DNA of 64,000 nucleotides. Source: Methylocystis sp. B8. Its GTDB lineage: Bacteria > Pseudomonadota > Alphaproteobacteria > Rhizobiales > Beijerinckiaceae. The stretch is from assembly GCF_005771425.1 (NCBI RefSeq), contig NZ_VBTZ01000006.1, positions 132,580-196,579 on the forward strand, written 5' to 3'. Numbering within the stretch: position 1 is the first letter of the stretch; each line of letters opens with the position of its first letter. Made by a program: the position numbers and the translations under genes. This document shows positions 22,073 through 31,736 of this stretch, piece by piece. The notes under the pieces are model-generated. The model saw only the letters and a program-made list of their open reading frames with translations, was not told where the DNA came from and ran no database searches.

Positions 22073-22453
22073 ATGGATGAACTGGTGGCGCGCGTCTCTG
22101 TGGCCCTTGGCGTTGACGCGGAGGTCGCCAGAACCGCGATTGGCCTCGTCCTGGGCTTCCTTCAAAAAGAGTCGCCCGATGGCGCCGTCGCCGAATTTCT
22201 CGACACGCTTCCCGGCGCACAGGAGGCGATCGCGTCTGCCGAATCCGCCGGCGGCGGCAGCGGCCTCAGCGGATTGATGGGCGGCATGGGCGGACTGATG
22301 GGGCTTGGCGCCAAGCTCAACGGCGCCGGAATCGAAATGAGCCAAATCCCGGCGCTGGGCCATGAGATTTTCGGCTATGCCGAAGCTAAACTGGGCCCAG
22401 AAAAGCTGCGAGAGATTGTTGATTCGATCCCTGGCTTAGCTCAGTTCGTTTGA
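22073..22453 (+). CDS. Hypothetical DUF2267/DUF2780-like protein
   Basis: 126 aa from the ATG at 22073, set by GGGAGGCCCGAT. The N-terminal helix pair is shared with the preceding gene; then comes a Gly/Leu-rich linker (GLSGLMGGMGGLMGLGAKLN) and a C-terminal helical segment (IPALGHEIFGYAEAKLGPEK). The glycine-rich hinge followed by a helical end is typical of DUF2780. Its last 18 bp overlap the convergent murJ end. Confidence 0.75.
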   Translation: MDELVARVSVALGVDAEVARTAIGLVLGFLQKESPDGAVAEFLDTLPGAQEAIASAESAGGGSGLSGLMGGMGGLMGLGAKLNGAGIEMSQIPALGHEIFGYAEAKLGPEKLREIVDSIPGLAQFV

Positions 22454-23986
22454 CGCACGCTGCCTAAGGCTGCGAATTGTTACGCCGCCGGCGTGCAGCG
22501 CGCCGATGAGCGCGCCGGCGTAGACGAACGCGCCAACGGTCGCGAGCGCCGTCAGCGCGACGAGATTGGCGAGAACGCCGAAATTGGCGCCGAGCGCCAG
22601 CGCCGACGAACGGCCGAAGATCGCGACAGCGGATAGAAAGGCGCAGGCGACAAATGTCGCGCCGAGCGTCTTTACGAAAATGGCGTCAAAACGCATCCAT
22701 TGCTGAGCGAGTGCGATTCCGACGAGCGCGGCGAGGTTGATCCACAGTCCGACCGACGTCGCTGTCGCGAGCCCGACGGCGCCGAGCGGCCGAAACAAAA
22801 CGATTTTCAACGCGACATTTGCCGCGAGGGCGGCTAGCGCGATGAGCATTGGCGTTCTGGTGTCGCCGCGCGCCTGAAAACTTGCGCGCGCCGAGGCGAT
22901 CAGCACGAGCGCCATCAGACCGGCGCCATAGGCGGCGAGCACGTCGCCCGCCGCGTAGGCGTCTGCGGCTGAAAATTTGCCGCGCTGGAAGAGCCCTGCG
23001 ACGATCAGCTCCGGAATCGTGTCGAAGGCGATGAAGAATGGCGCGGCGAGCGCGACGGTGAGCGCCATTGTTCGGCTCTGCGCGTGAAGCGCGCCCGCTT
23101 CGTCGCCCGCGGCAAGGCGTCGGCTCATTTCCGGCAGCAGCACAGTGCCTGCGGCGATGCCGATCACGCCGACGGGAAGCTGATAGAGCCGCTCTGCATA
23201 GGAGATCGATGACACTCCGCCGTCGGGAAGCATCGATGAAAGGATCGTGTCGGCGAGCACGGCGATCTGCGGACTTGCCGAGCCGATGATCGCCGGCCCA
23301 AGGCGGATGAAGAAATCGCGCACGCGCGGCCAATGCGGCTTCCGCAGGCGCTGAAGAACGCCGATGCGCCGCGCTTGCCACATCAACAATCCGAGTTCGA
23401 GAACGCCGGAGACCGTAATTCCCCAACTCGCGGCATATCCGGCGTTTGGAAAAAGAAAAGCGACGGCGAGCGCCGCCATCACCGTAAGATTCATTAGATT
23501 TGGCGCGAAGGCTGGAAGCGCGAACCGGCCGTGCGCGTTCAGCGCGCCCATATGCAGGACAAAAAGCGTGATGAAGAGCAGATAGGGAAAGGTGATGCGC
23601 GTCAGATTGACGGCCAGCGCGAATTTTTCCGGACGGTCATCGAGGCCTGGAGCCAACAACGAAACGAATTGCGGCGTGAGGACCCAGACGATCGCCAGCA
23701 ATATGATCTGTGAGGCAAGGAGTAACGTGTAAACTTCGCCGGCGAATTCCTCGGCGGCCGCGTCGCCCTCCTGCTCGATCGCCATCGAATAGGAAGGAAC
23801 GAAGGCGGCGTTGAACGCCCCTTCGCCGAAGATCGCGCGAAAACTGTTCGGCAATCGCTGGGCGATGAAGAAGGCGTCGGACACGGCGCCAGCGCCCATG
23901 ATCGCCGATTGCATCGCGAGCGACAGAAATCCCGTCACGCGCGAAAGCAGGGTGAAGCCCCCAACCGAGAGCAGATTGCGAATCAT
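22436..23986 (-). CDS. murJ: Lipid II flippase MurJ (MviN)
   Basis: 516 aa with about 14 hydrophobic helices. The N-terminus MIRNLLSVGGFTLLSRVTGF and the segment LPNSFRAIFGEGAFNAAFVP are the classic MviN/MurJ signature. MurJ exports lipid II across the inner membrane for peptidoglycan synthesis and is essential in most bacteria. Length and start are standard. The C-terminal end overlaps the convergent neighbour slightly. Confidence 0.96.
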   Translation of the reverse strand: MIRNLLSVGGFTLLSRVTGFLSLAMQSAIMGAGAVSDAFFIAQRLPNSFRAIFGEGAFNAAFVPSYSMAIEQEGDAAAEEFAGEVYTLLLASQIILLAIVWVLTPQFVSLLAPGLDDRPEKFALAVNLTRITFPYLLFITLFVLHMGALNAHGRFALPAFAPNLMNLTVMAALAVAFLFPNAGYAASWGITVSGVLELGLLMWQARRIGVLQRLRKPHWPRVRDFFIRLGPAIIGSASPQIAVLADTILSSMLPDGGVSSISYAERLYQLPVGVIGIAAGTVLLPEMSRRLAAGDEAGALHAQSRTMALTVALAAPFFIAFDTIPELIVAGLFQRGKFSAADAYAAGDVLAAYGAGLMALVLIASARASFQARGDTRTPMLIALAALAANVALKIVLFRPLGAVGLATATSVGLWINLAALVGIALAQQWMRFDAIFVKTLGATFVACAFLSAVAIFGRSSALALGANFGVLANLVALTALATVGAFVYAGALIGALHAGGVTIRSLRQRASNELS

Positions 23987-24025
23987 CGCAATCGTCCTAG
24001 CAGGATTCCGTTAAGCCTGCGCTCT

Positions 24026-24442
24026 TCAGTGCTCAGGGCAGCGGAGGGTATATCCGCCGGTTATCGCGGCGAGTTCGTCGCCTTCTCCCCGCGACCAGCG
24101 AATATTGGCGCTGCGGCGACATTTATCCGAGATGTTCGCGCCGCGCTCATAGGTCGCGATGTCCTTCTCGGCGTCGACCATAAAGCCATCGTCGCGCAAT
24201 TCGTCGATAAGATCGTCGACCTCGGTCGATCCCACATGGAAGCGTTCGGTAAGCCGTGACTGGAAAACCTGCTGATCGGTTTCCGTCTTTGACTCCGGCA
24301 ATCCTTCGAGCAGGGTCGGCACGCCGGGGGCCGCCGCGAAACGCCAGATGCGCACGCCGAAGGCGGCAAAGAGCGCGATCAGCGCCGCGGCGATGATGAG
24401 GTTTTTGCCGCGCAATGGCGGACGGCCGGCGTCCAGGTTCAT
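24026..24442 (-). CDS. Hypothetical membrane-anchored protein
   Basis: 138 aa. One N-terminal transmembrane helix (NLIIAAALIALFAAFGVRIW, about residues 14-33), then a soluble domain: QVFQSRLTERFHVGSTEVDD, LIDELRDDGFMVD, and a Cys-containing end (SDKCRRSANIRWSRGEGDEL; GGYTLRCPEH). I recognise no family. It sits alone between murJ and a glycosyltransferase, both on the same strand. Confidence 0.75.
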   Translation of the reverse strand: MNLDAGRPPLRGKNLIIAAALIALFAAFGVRIWRFAAAPGVPTLLEGLPESKTETDQQVFQSRLTERFHVGSTEVDDLIDELRDDGFMVDAEKDIATYERGANISDKCRRSANIRWSRGEGDELAAITGGYTLRCPEH

Positions 24443-24509
24443 TAATTTGCGCCTCGTCTATTAGTTGCGGCGAGCAGTGAATGTAACGGTTGAATAAGCG
24501 TTTGTATCT

Positions 24510-25484
24510 TCATGTTTTTAAAGTATTATTAACCTCTCTAGCGCTGGTTTCCTCACCGCCCAATCTTTCTGCGACGAGATAAAGCGGCCTTCCCTTTACC
24601 TCATTAAAGATGCGCGCGACATACTCGCCGAGCACGCCAAGAGAAATCAGCTGAACGCCGGAGAAAAAGGCGATCGACACCACCAGCGTGGGAAAGCCCG
24701 GCGTGTCGACGCCAAAGAGCATGGTGCGCGCCCAATAATATACCGCCATGGCGAGGGCGAAGGCCGATATGCCCATTCCGACATAGGTCCAAACCTTGAG
24801 TGGAATTGAGGAGAAGGACATCAGCCCGTCGAGCGCGAAACGCGCCAGCCTCGAGAAATTGAATTTCGACTTTCCGGTGGCCCGTTCCTCAACTTCGAAA
24901 GGCACGCCGATCGATTTGAAGCCGATCCAAGCGAAGAGGCCCTTATTGAAGCGCGCCCGCTCGCGCATCGTCAGCAGCGCGTCGACCGCCTGCCGATCGA
25001 GGAGGCGAAAGTCGCCGGCGCCGGGCGGCAGCCGCACGTCGCCGAAATTCTCCAGCAAACGGTAAAAGAGGCGGGTGAGCGCGACGCGCAGCTTAGGATC
25101 GGTGGCGCGGTCGATGCGCTGGCCGTAGACATTCTTGTAGCCTTCACGCCACTTCTCGATGAATTTTGCAATCGCTTCCGGCGGGTGCTGGAGATCGGCG
25201 TCCAGGATCACGACCGCGCGTCCTTTGGCGTGGTCGAGCCCGGCGGCGATTGCAACCTCTTTGCCGAAATTGCGCGAAAGCGACAGGGCGCGAAAGCGTG
25301 GCTCCTCAGCGCAGAGGTCTCGCAAGATGTCCAGGCTCTCGTCGCTAGAGCCGTCGTCGACGAAGACCGCCTCATAGGAGACGTCGCAGACGTCGAGGGC
25401 GGACCCGATTCGGGCCGCCAGCGGCCGAAGATTCGCCGCTTCGTTAAAAATGGGGATCACGAGCGATATGTCGGGACTGTTCAT
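24510..25484 (-). CDS. Family 2 glycosyltransferase with two C-terminal TM helices (GtrB/dolichyl-phosphate-mannose-synthase-like)
   Basis: 324 aa. GT-A domain with IPIFNEAANLRPLAARI, FVDDGSSDESLDILRDL and ILDADLQHPPEAI (the DxD-like metal site), then RGAGDFRLLDR-type and KFNFSRLARFALDG motifs, and two C-terminal transmembrane helices (GMGISAFALAMAVYYWA; VVSIAFFSGVQLISLGVLG). Such enzymes transfer a sugar from UDP or GDP to polyprenyl phosphate for lipid or surface glycan modification. It diverges from a ChbG/HpnK-like deacetylase, suggesting a shared glycolipid function. Confidence 0.9.
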   Translation of the reverse strand: MNSPDISLVIPIFNEAANLRPLAARIGSALDVCDVSYEAVFVDDGSSDESLDILRDLCAEEPRFRALSLSRNFGKEVAIAAGLDHAKGRAVVILDADLQHPPEAIAKFIEKWREGYKNVYGQRIDRATDPKLRVALTRLFYRLLENFGDVRLPPGAGDFRLLDRQAVDALLTMRERARFNKGLFAWIGFKSIGVPFEVEERATGKSKFNFSRLARFALDGLMSFSSIPLKVWTYVGMGISAFALAMAVYYWARTMLFGVDTPGFPTLVVSIAFFSGVQLISLGVLGEYVARIFNEVKGRPLYLVAERLGGEETSAREVNNTLKT

Positions 25485-25554
25485 GAAGCGGTTTAAACCA
25501 ATATTTATTGGAGTAGCATAGGGATAATTGCCGAGCGGCGGAGGAAGCGGGCCG

Positions 25555-26436
25555 ATGGGTAAAGACCAGATTGTTGCGTTATGCGCGGATGATTACGGCC
25601 TGTCCTATGGGGTCAGCGCCGGCATTCTGGAAGCGCTCGATGCGGGAAGGATTACAGCAGTTTCGGCGCTCGTAAATGGGCCCCGTTGGCCGGCCATGGG
25701 CTTGGAGCTGGTTCGCCGGGGGCGAGACGCGGACATCGGCCTGCATTTCAATCTGACCCTAGGACGGCCTCTCTCCTCGATGCCGAAATTTGCGCCGAAC
25801 GGAGAATTTCCCCCGCTCCCGCAAGTCATCCGGATGGCCTTCAAGAAGGAGCTGCCGCTTGACGAAATTCGCCAAGAGATTGATCGGCAGTTCGACAGAT
25901 TCGAAGCGGTGATGGATCGCCCGCCCGACCATGTCGACGGACATCAGCATATTCATGTCCTCCCCGGCATAAGAACGGCGCTGCTCGACGCCATGTCCGC
26001 TCGAAATCTTAAGGGCCGGACCTGGGTGCGCGACGCTGGAGATGTCTTGCATCGCATTCTTACCCGGGGCGCCAACGCTCGAAAGGCGCTCGCCGCCGTC
26101 TCACTTGCGAGCGGCTTCAGACGGGAGGCGCGCTACCGTGGCTTTGACGTAAATGACGGTTTCGCGGGATTTTCGGATTTTCATCCGAGCTTCGATTACG
26201 CGAAAGCCTTTCAGAGCTACTTACGAGCGCCGGGCAGCAGACACCTCATCATGTGCCATCCCGGACATGTCGACGAGGACCTGCGAAAGCTCGATACGGT
26301 GACCATCACGCGCGAGCAGGAGCTCGCCTTTCTGCTTTCGTCCAAGCTGCCGGCAATGTTGGAGAAGCGCGGCCTGCGATTGGGACGCTTGTCGCAGTCG
26401 AATGGAACGCCCGTCGTCGCGCAAGCGTCAGCTTAG
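25555..26436 (+). CDS. ChbG/HpnK family carbohydrate (glycolipid) deacetylase
   Basis: 293 aa from the ATG at 25555, which GGAGGAAG precedes. YdjC-fold metal-site motifs are present: ALCADDYGLSYGVSAGI (Asp), ADIGLHFNLT (His) and VDGHQHIHVLPGI (His-x-His). Family members deacetylate chito-oligosaccharides (ChbG) or N-acetylglucosaminyl hopanoids (HpnK). Next to a polyprenyl-phosphate glycosyltransferase, a glycolipid substrate is more likely than chitobiose. HpnK itself is not proven because no hopanoid genes are visible. Confidence 0.85.
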   Translation: MGKDQIVALCADDYGLSYGVSAGILEALDAGRITAVSALVNGPRWPAMGLELVRRGRDADIGLHFNLTLGRPLSSMPKFAPNGEFPPLPQVIRMAFKKELPLDEIRQEIDRQFDRFEAVMDRPPDHVDGHQHIHVLPGIRTALLDAMSARNLKGRTWVRDAGDVLHRILTRGANARKALAAVSLASGFRREARYRGFDVNDGFAGFSDFHPSFDYAKAFQSYLRAPGSRHLIMCHPGHVDEDLRKLDTVTITREQELAFLLSSKLPAMLEKRGLRLGRLSQSNGTPVVAQASA

Positions 26437-27215
26437 TAGATTTTCTCAAATGAGATCGGGGCCCGGCGCTTCCCGTCCTGCAGATAGATGTCTTTGAGGA
26501 ACGACGCGCGCCGACGATTGAAATCCTGCAGCCACCAACCGTCGCCCAACGGATCAAAGACCGGCGCGTCGGTACGGCGGAAAATGGCCGTCGAGCCGAC
26601 GAATTCGACCTTCTCGAACATACGGTCCTCGCTGAGGAAGTCGGCGAGCCGGCTGATGGTTGGGATATGGATGTCGTCGATGATCAGCAGCCCATCGGTC
26701 TTCAGGTGCGGATAGAAGTAGTAATATTCGAGTTCCGGGAATGGAAAACCGTGTGGGCCGTCGATCAGGACGAGATCATAAGGAACATGGCCCTCGTAGC
26801 GCGGCAGCGTGAGCTGAGTCGGACCAAAGACAAGTTCGAGGCGATCCCGCCGGGTCGCGGAACAGTTCATGAAATAGTCGACGCTCGAAGCCTCCTGGCC
26901 GCGATCGTCATAGCAGAAAACCTTATGCCGTTCGGCGATGCGGGAGAAAAAGATCGTTGACTTGCCGCAACCGGTTTCGGCCGAAAAAATCGACGTTCCG
27001 GTCAGCAGCCGCTCAATGCGCAGCAAGGTGCGCAACGGCATCGAGCCCGCGCTGTGGGCAAAGCCGACAGTGCGCTCATAATCGCTGATCTCGGCGGCGA
27101 GAGAGCTGTCTCGCGACGCCTCGGGGCGTAACGGCAGCGGCATCGACGAGATTGGGGAGCTCCAAAGCCTTCGCCGCACTCGGCTGATCAGCTTGCGAAC
27201 GAAGGACGAAGGCAT
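26433..27215 (-). CDS. SAM-dependent methyltransferase, class I (Methyltransf_24-like)
   Basis: 260 aa. A Rossmann methyltransferase core is suggested by FSAETGCGKSTIFFSRIA (motif I region), VFCYDDRGQEASSVDYF, PYDLVLIDGPHGFPFPELEY and LIIDDIHIPTI, the layout of the FkbM/Methyltransf_24 group. The N-terminal 40 residues are basic and probably disordered. The 3' end overlaps the convergent deacetylase by 4 bp. Substrate unknown; a role in glycan or lipid modification is inferred from neighbours. Confidence 0.75.
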   Translation of the reverse strand: MPSSFVRKLISRVRRRLWSSPISSMPLPLRPEASRDSSLAAEISDYERTVGFAHSAGSMPLRTLLRIERLLTGTSIFSAETGCGKSTIFFSRIAERHKVFCYDDRGQEASSVDYFMNCSATRRDRLELVFGPTQLTLPRYEGHVPYDLVLIDGPHGFPFPELEYYYFYPHLKTDGLLIIDDIHIPTISRLADFLSEDRMFEKVEFVGSTAIFRRTDAPVFDPLGDGWWLQDFNRRRASFLKDIYLQDGKRRAPISFEKIY

Positions 27216-27326
27216 GGCTCCTGACGTTGCTCGAGGGTTTGTGAAAGCGTGGGGGTTATAACAGCGCGAGCGGCGCCAAGGAAGCCGGCCGGCGGGGGCG
27301 CCCGGGCGAAGCTTCGCTGGAACAAG

Positions 27327-28181
27327 TTATCGACTGATTTCTATGTCTAAACCGATATCAAAGGTGGCGGCGGAGTGCGTCAGCGCCCCGACGGAGATGA
27401 GATCGACGCCTGTTTTCGCTATCTCGGCGACGTTCGAGAGCGTGACGCCGCCCGAGGCTTCGCAGATCATCCGGCCGGCGACGAGCGTGACGGCGCTGCG
27501 CAGATCGTCAAGCGTCATATTGTCGAGCAGCACGGCGTCGGCGCCTTCGTCGAGGACCTCACGCAGCTGGTCCAGCGTGTCGACTTCGATCTCGACTTTC
27601 ACAAGGTGGCCGACATGCGCCTTGGCCGCTCTGAGCGCTGGAACGACACCGCCGACGACGGCGACGTGATTGTCTTTGATGAGCACGGCGTCGTCGAGGC
27701 CGAAGCGGTGATTAACGCCGCCGCCGCAGCGCACCGCGTATTTTTCCAAGGCGCGCAGCGATGGCGTCGTTTTGCGCGTGTCGCAGATGCGCGCCGACGC
27801 GCCGGCGACGGCGCTGACGTAGCGTGCGGTCAGCGTGGCGACGCCCGACAGCCGGCCAAGAAAATTAAGCGCGACGCGCTCGGCGGAGAGAATGGCGCGC
27901 GCCGAGCCGGACACAATGGCGATCTGCGTTCCTGGTTCAACGGAGTCGCCGTCCTTCGCCTGTTCTTCAAAGAGGATTTCGGGCCCCATCATGGCGAAGG
28001 CGACGCGCGCCGCGGGAAGTCCGGCGACGACGCCCGAGTCGCGCGCGACGATGGCCGCACGAGCCTGCGCGCTCGTGGGGATGGTCGCCTGCGTGGTGAC
28101 GTCGCCGGCGCGGCCAAGATCTTCGGCGAGCGCTGCTCGGACCGCCTCTTCGATCAATATCGGCGGCAAATCGAAGGTCAC
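27327..28181 (-). CDS. nadC: Nicotinate-nucleotide diphosphorylase (carboxylating), NadC
   Basis: Quinolinate phosphoribosyltransferase of de novo NAD synthesis. 284 aa with [76 protein letters not shown] and [11 protein letters not shown], all typical of NadC. Its start overlaps the nadB stop by 4 bp. It is the last gene of nadA-DUF4202-nadB-nadC. Confidence 0.96.
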   Translation of the reverse strand: MTFDLPPILIEEAVRAALAEDLGRAGDVTTQATIPTSAQARAAIVARDSGVVAGLPAARVAFAMMGPEILFEEQAKDGDSVEPGTQIAIVSGSARAILSAERVALNFLGRLSGVATLTARYVSAVAGASARICDTRKTTPSLRALEKYAVRCGGGVNHRFGLDDAVLIKDNHVAVVGGVVPALRAAKAHVGHLVKVEIEVDTLDQLREVLDEGADAVLLDNMTLDDLRSAVTLVAGRMICEASGGVTLSNVAEIAKTGVDLISVGALTHSAATFDIGLDIEISR

Positions 28182-29722
28182 GCCTCAACCTCGTCGGCGA
28201 CGCGCAGAACGGCGTCGAGCGTGTTGAGCGAGCGTCGCGCAAGCGTGACGTCCGCCTGCGGAAAATCCGAGCGGAAATGCGCGCCGCGGCTCTCACGCCT
28301 CTCTAGCGCCGTCGCGGCGACGAACAAGGCCGTCGTCAACATATTCCGCGCCTCGATATCGCTCGTCCACGACATCATGCGCCGGATCGATTTTACCGCG
28401 ACCGCGAGCGAGGGGCCGTTGCGGATGACGCCGACATTCGCTGACATCAGATCGCGTAGCTCCTCGATGACCGCAAAGTCGCGATCGCGCGGTATCGGCT
28501 CGATTCGATCCGCCTGGGGCCGCCATTCGATGGAAGCGAACGGCGTTGCGCGCACGTCCTCTGCGACGCGGGCGCCGAAAACGATCGCCTCTAGGAGAGA
28601 GTTGGAAGCGAGCCGGTTTGCGCCATGGACGCCCGTCGACGCAACTTCGCCGACGGCCCAGAGACCATCGAGGCTCGTGCGGCCGCGCGCGTCCGTCCAA
28701 ACGCCGCCCATGTGATAATGCGCCGCCGGCGCGATCGGAATGAGTTCGCGCGAGGGATCGATGCCGGCGCTCATGCAGCTTCCGTAAACCGTTGGAAAGC
28801 GCGCCGAGAATTCGGCACCGATTGCTGAACGCGCGTCGAGAAAGGCGCCATCGCCAGCCTTGATGCTGGCGAAGACGCCGCGCGCGACGATGTCGCGTGG
28901 CGCAAGCTCCCCATTCGGATCGATGTCGAGCAAGAAGCGTCGGCCGTTGCGGTCCACGATCGTCGCCCCTTCGCCGCGGAGAGCTTCGGTCGCAAGCGGC
29001 GCCGGGTCGGCGTCGATATCGATTGCCGTCGGGTGAAACTGAACAAATTCCGCATCGGCGATCAACGCGCCGGCGCGCGCCGCCATGGCGACGCCTATTC
29101 CGCGCGCCTCCAACGGATTGGTCGTGACCCGATAAAGATGGCCGATGCCGCCCGTCGCGAGAATGAGCGCCGCGCAGGGAGTCTCATGGATCATGCCGTC
29201 GTTATCGCGAGCGTGGACGCCGACCGCTCGGCCGTCGCGCATGACGATTTCCTGTGCCGAATAGCCTTCGACGATGTGGATCGATGGGGTTCTGGCGACT
29301 TCCTTCGCCAGAATGTCCATGATCGCGCGCCCGGCGACGTCGCCTTTGACGCGAACGATGCGCCGCCGCGAATGCGCCGCCTCTTGCGACGGCGCGAAGC
29401 CGCCGAGCGCCGATCGATCGAAAGGCGTCCCCATCGCTGCGAGATCTTCGATGCGCGCGCGCGCTTCTCGCGCCATGGTGAGCGCGATGTCGCGATCGAC
29501 AATGCCGCCGCCGGCCGCAACCGTATCGTTCGCGTGATTTTCCGGCGTGTCGCCTTCTTCGACAGCGGCGGCGATGCCGCCCTGCGCCCAAAAGGATGAG
29601 CCACTGTATCCGATCGGCGTCGGCGCGAAGATCGCCACTGGCGTCGGCGCCATTTTAAGCGCGCAGAACACGCCCGCGAGTCCGCCGCCGACAATAATGA
29701 TGGGAGGCAAATGCTCGCGCAT
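28178..29722 (-). CDS. nadB: L-aspartate oxidase NadB
   Basis: 514-aa flavoprotein that oxidises aspartate to iminoaspartate for NadA. FAD-binding [19 protein letters not shown] at the N-terminus, [36 protein letters not shown] and [20 protein letters not shown] are present, as in NadB. The C-terminal helical domain is complete. It is coupled to nadC by a 4-bp overlap and follows the DUF4202 gene by 7 bp. Confidence 0.96.
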   Translation of the reverse strand: MREHLPPIIIVGGGLAGVFCALKMAPTPVAIFAPTPIGYSGSSFWAQGGIAAAVEEGDTPENHANDTVAAGGGIVDRDIALTMAREARARIEDLAAMGTPFDRSALGGFAPSQEAAHSRRRIVRVKGDVAGRAIMDILAKEVARTPSIHIVEGYSAQEIVMRDGRAVGVHARDNDGMIHETPCAALILATGGIGHLYRVTTNPLEARGIGVAMAARAGALIADAEFVQFHPTAIDIDADPAPLATEALRGEGATIVDRNGRRFLLDIDPNGELAPRDIVARGVFASIKAGDGAFLDARSAIGAEFSARFPTVYGSCMSAGIDPSRELIPIAPAAHYHMGGVWTDARGRTSLDGLWAVGEVASTGVHGANRLASNSLLEAIVFGARVAEDVRATPFASIEWRPQADRIEPIPRDRDFAVIEELRDLMSANVGVIRNGPSLAVAVKSIRRMMSWTSDIEARNMLTTALFVAATALERRESRGAHFRSDFPQADVTLARRSLNTLDAVLRVADEVEA

Positions 29723-29729
29723 CGACTCT

Positions 29730-30350
29730 CTAATCTACTGCGACTGCCGCGAGCCGCGCGAGCGCATCGGCCTCGCGGGCCAGGGCCGCTTCGACTAGGC
29801 CGCGCGCGCGTGGGGCGAAAGGAAGAGCAAGAGCCGCCGCATGGCCCTTGGGCGACATTTTGCACAAGGTCTTGCCGAGAATGTCGATGAGCTTGTCGTC
29901 TTCGTAATCGCGGTGCTTTTCCAGAAAGTCGTCGAAGTAGTGCTCAAGAAAGACGATGGCGGCGAGGTTTTCGAGCGCCTGCGACTCAGGGTCTTTCTTG
30001 AGCTGTTCCTTGCGGATCAGCGCGCCGACATGCGCGACCGCCCGATCGTCGTAACCATTGGCGCGCATGATGTTCGCTACGAGATTGGCGTGATGGATGC
30101 GGCAGGCGCGCCGCCAGTCGTTATAGCCGCGGCGTCCTTCCTCATATTTCGCGCGTTCGATTTCCCAGCGGCGCAGGTGCTGCGCCCGAGTCGCAATCTT
30201 GAGGAGATCTGAGGCGCCGGGATAGAGCGATACAAGCCGCGCGCTCATGCGCTCAGCGTAGACCAGCTCGAAGGCCCGGCCATCAATCTGACGGGGGTCG
30301 TCGGCATTGGCGGCGTCGATGGCCGCAATCATCGCATCGAGCGCCGGCAT
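29730..30350 (-). CDS. DUF4202 family protein in the nad operon
   Basis: 206 aa. The sequence carries DUF4202 features: AIDAANADDPRQIDGRAFEL, VYAERMSARLVSLYPGASDL, KIATRAQHLRRWEIERAKYE and VFLEHYFDDFLEKH. The family has an HD-like arrangement of His and Asp residues (RAQHLRRW; CRIHHANL; FLEHYFDDF), which suggests a metal-dependent hydrolase fold, unproven. Its place between nadA and nadB suggests a link to NAD metabolism. Confidence 0.85.
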   Translation of the reverse strand: MPALDAMIAAIDAANADDPRQIDGRAFELVYAERMSARLVSLYPGASDLLKIATRAQHLRRWEIERAKYEEGRRGYNDWRRACRIHHANLVANIMRANGYDDRAVAHVGALIRKEQLKKDPESQALENLAAIVFLEHYFDDFLEKHRDYEDDKLIDILGKTLCKMSPKGHAAALALPFAPRARGLVEAALAREADALARLAAVAVD

Positions 30351-30389
30351 GGTCCGCCCTGTTCAAGTCAGGCCCAGATGGCCCGCAGT

Positions 30390-31490
30390 CTAGCCCAAAT
30401 CCATCATGCGTTGCACGCTGCGGCGCGCGCGCTCGGCCACCGCCGGATCGACCGTCACTTCTTCTCGGACGTAAAGCAGGCTATCGAGGATTTTCGGCAG
30501 CGTGATGCGCTTCATATGCGGACAGAAGTTGCAGGGCCGCACGAATTCGGTCTCCGGCGTCTCGGCCGCGACATTATCGGCCATCGAACATTCGGTGACG
30601 AGCAACACGCGGGCCGGCTTCTTGGTCCGGACATAGTCGATCATCGCCGCCGTCGAGCCGGCGAAGTCGGAAACTTCAATCACTTCGCGCGGGCATTCGG
30701 GATGGGCGAGGACCTTCACGCCCGGATTGTCGGCGCGGTAGTTCTGAATCTCTTCGGCCGTGAAGCGCTCATGCACCTCGCAGGCGCCATGCCAGGCGAT
30801 AATTTTCACCTTGGTTTGCGCGGCGACGTTTTGCGCCAGATAGCGGTCGGGAACCATGATCACACGATCGGCGCCGAGGCTCTCGACGACTTTGACTGCA
30901 TTTGATGACGTGCAGCAGATGTCGACCTCAGCTTTCACATCGGCCGAGGTGTTCACATAGGCGACGATCGGTACGCCCGGACACTCCCTGCGCAGGGCGC
31001 GCACGTCGGCGCCGGTAATCGATTCCGCGAGGGAGCAGCCCGCCTTGAGGTCGGGCATGAGCACCACCTTGTCAGGATTAAGCAGCTTCGAGGTTTCGGC
31101 CATGAAATGCACGCCGCCTTGAACGATGATGTCGGCGTCGGATTTCGCCGCGAGCTTGGCGAGTTGCAGGCTGTCGCCGATATGGTCGGCGACGCAGTGG
31201 TAGATCTCTGGCGTCATGTAGTTGTGCGCAAGGATGGTCGCGTTGCGCACATGTTTGAGATCGTTGATCGCCTTCACATAAGGCGCGTGGAACGGCCACT
31301 CGACCGGCGGAATGACTCTCGCCACCCGCTCGTAAAGATGGGCTGTCGCGGCCTGGATTTCCCGCGTCCATTCGAGAGCAGGCCGGGGCAGGGCCGGAAA
31401 GCGGCCGCTCGGGCCGCCGCCGAGGGCGTTCCCGGGTAGCTCGCGCGCGCCGCTCGATACGTTGCGCAGGTCGGCTGTCAGAAGGGTCAT
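30390..31490 (-). CDS. nadA: Quinolinate synthase NadA
   Basis: 366 aa. NadA condenses iminoaspartate with dihydroxyacetone phosphate using a [4Fe-4S] cluster. The three cluster cysteines are in [29 protein letters not shown] and [34 protein letters not shown] and [19 protein letters not shown] are family motifs. The gene starts the operon, and a palindromic operator lies 13-41 bp upstream of its ATG. Confidence 0.97.
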   Translation of the reverse strand: MTLLTADLRNVSSGARELPGNALGGGPSGRFPALPRPALEWTREIQAATAHLYERVARVIPPVEWPFHAPYVKAINDLKHVRNATILAHNYMTPEIYHCVADHIGDSLQLAKLAAKSDADIIVQGGVHFMAETSKLLNPDKVVLMPDLKAGCSLAESITGADVRALRRECPGVPIVAYVNTSADVKAEVDICCTSSNAVKVVESLGADRVIMVPDRYLAQNVAAQTKVKIIAWHGACEVHERFTAEEIQNYRADNPGVKVLAHPECPREVIEVSDFAGSTAAMIDYVRTKKPARVLLVTECSMADNVAAETPETEFVRPCNFCPHMKRITLPKILDSLLYVREEVTVDPAVAERARRSVQRMMDLG

Positions 31491-31502
31491 GCTCGGAACC
31501 TT

Positions 31503-31531
31503 TTACTTATACTCAGCTTGAGTATAAGTAA
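31503..31531. promoter_or_regulatory. Perfect 13-bp-arm palindrome at the nadA promoter (NadQ/NrtR-like operator)
   Basis: TTACTTATACTCA (31503-31515) and TGAGTATAAGTAA (31519-31531) are exact inverted repeats separated by GCT, 12 bp from the nadA start codon. In alphaproteobacteria, nadABC are often controlled by the repressor NadQ, whose sites are of this TATACTC-N-GAGTATA type as I recall. No regulator gene is nearby. Binding just upstream of the start would block transcription. Confidence 0.75.
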
Positions 31532-31736
31532 CCCCCATAAAATCTCCGAGAGGGGTTCCCGCTCGGAGCGCTCAAGCGTTCAAGACTAAGCTGCGGATTA
31601 GGATCTCGCAACCTACATTGCGCAAGACATGTGCTCGCCTAGAGTATATGTCAAGGACTCTGAGGATGATCACTCAACTTCCGCGCGCCGGCGACATCGC
31701 GCTTCCGGCGTTGGTCAAAGCTGCTATAGACGGCGC

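Noticed and set aside
31640..31680. Second nad-like operator (GAGTATATGTC...) near pyrB
   Set aside because: It lacks an inverted partner and is probably chance similarity to the palindrome at 31503.
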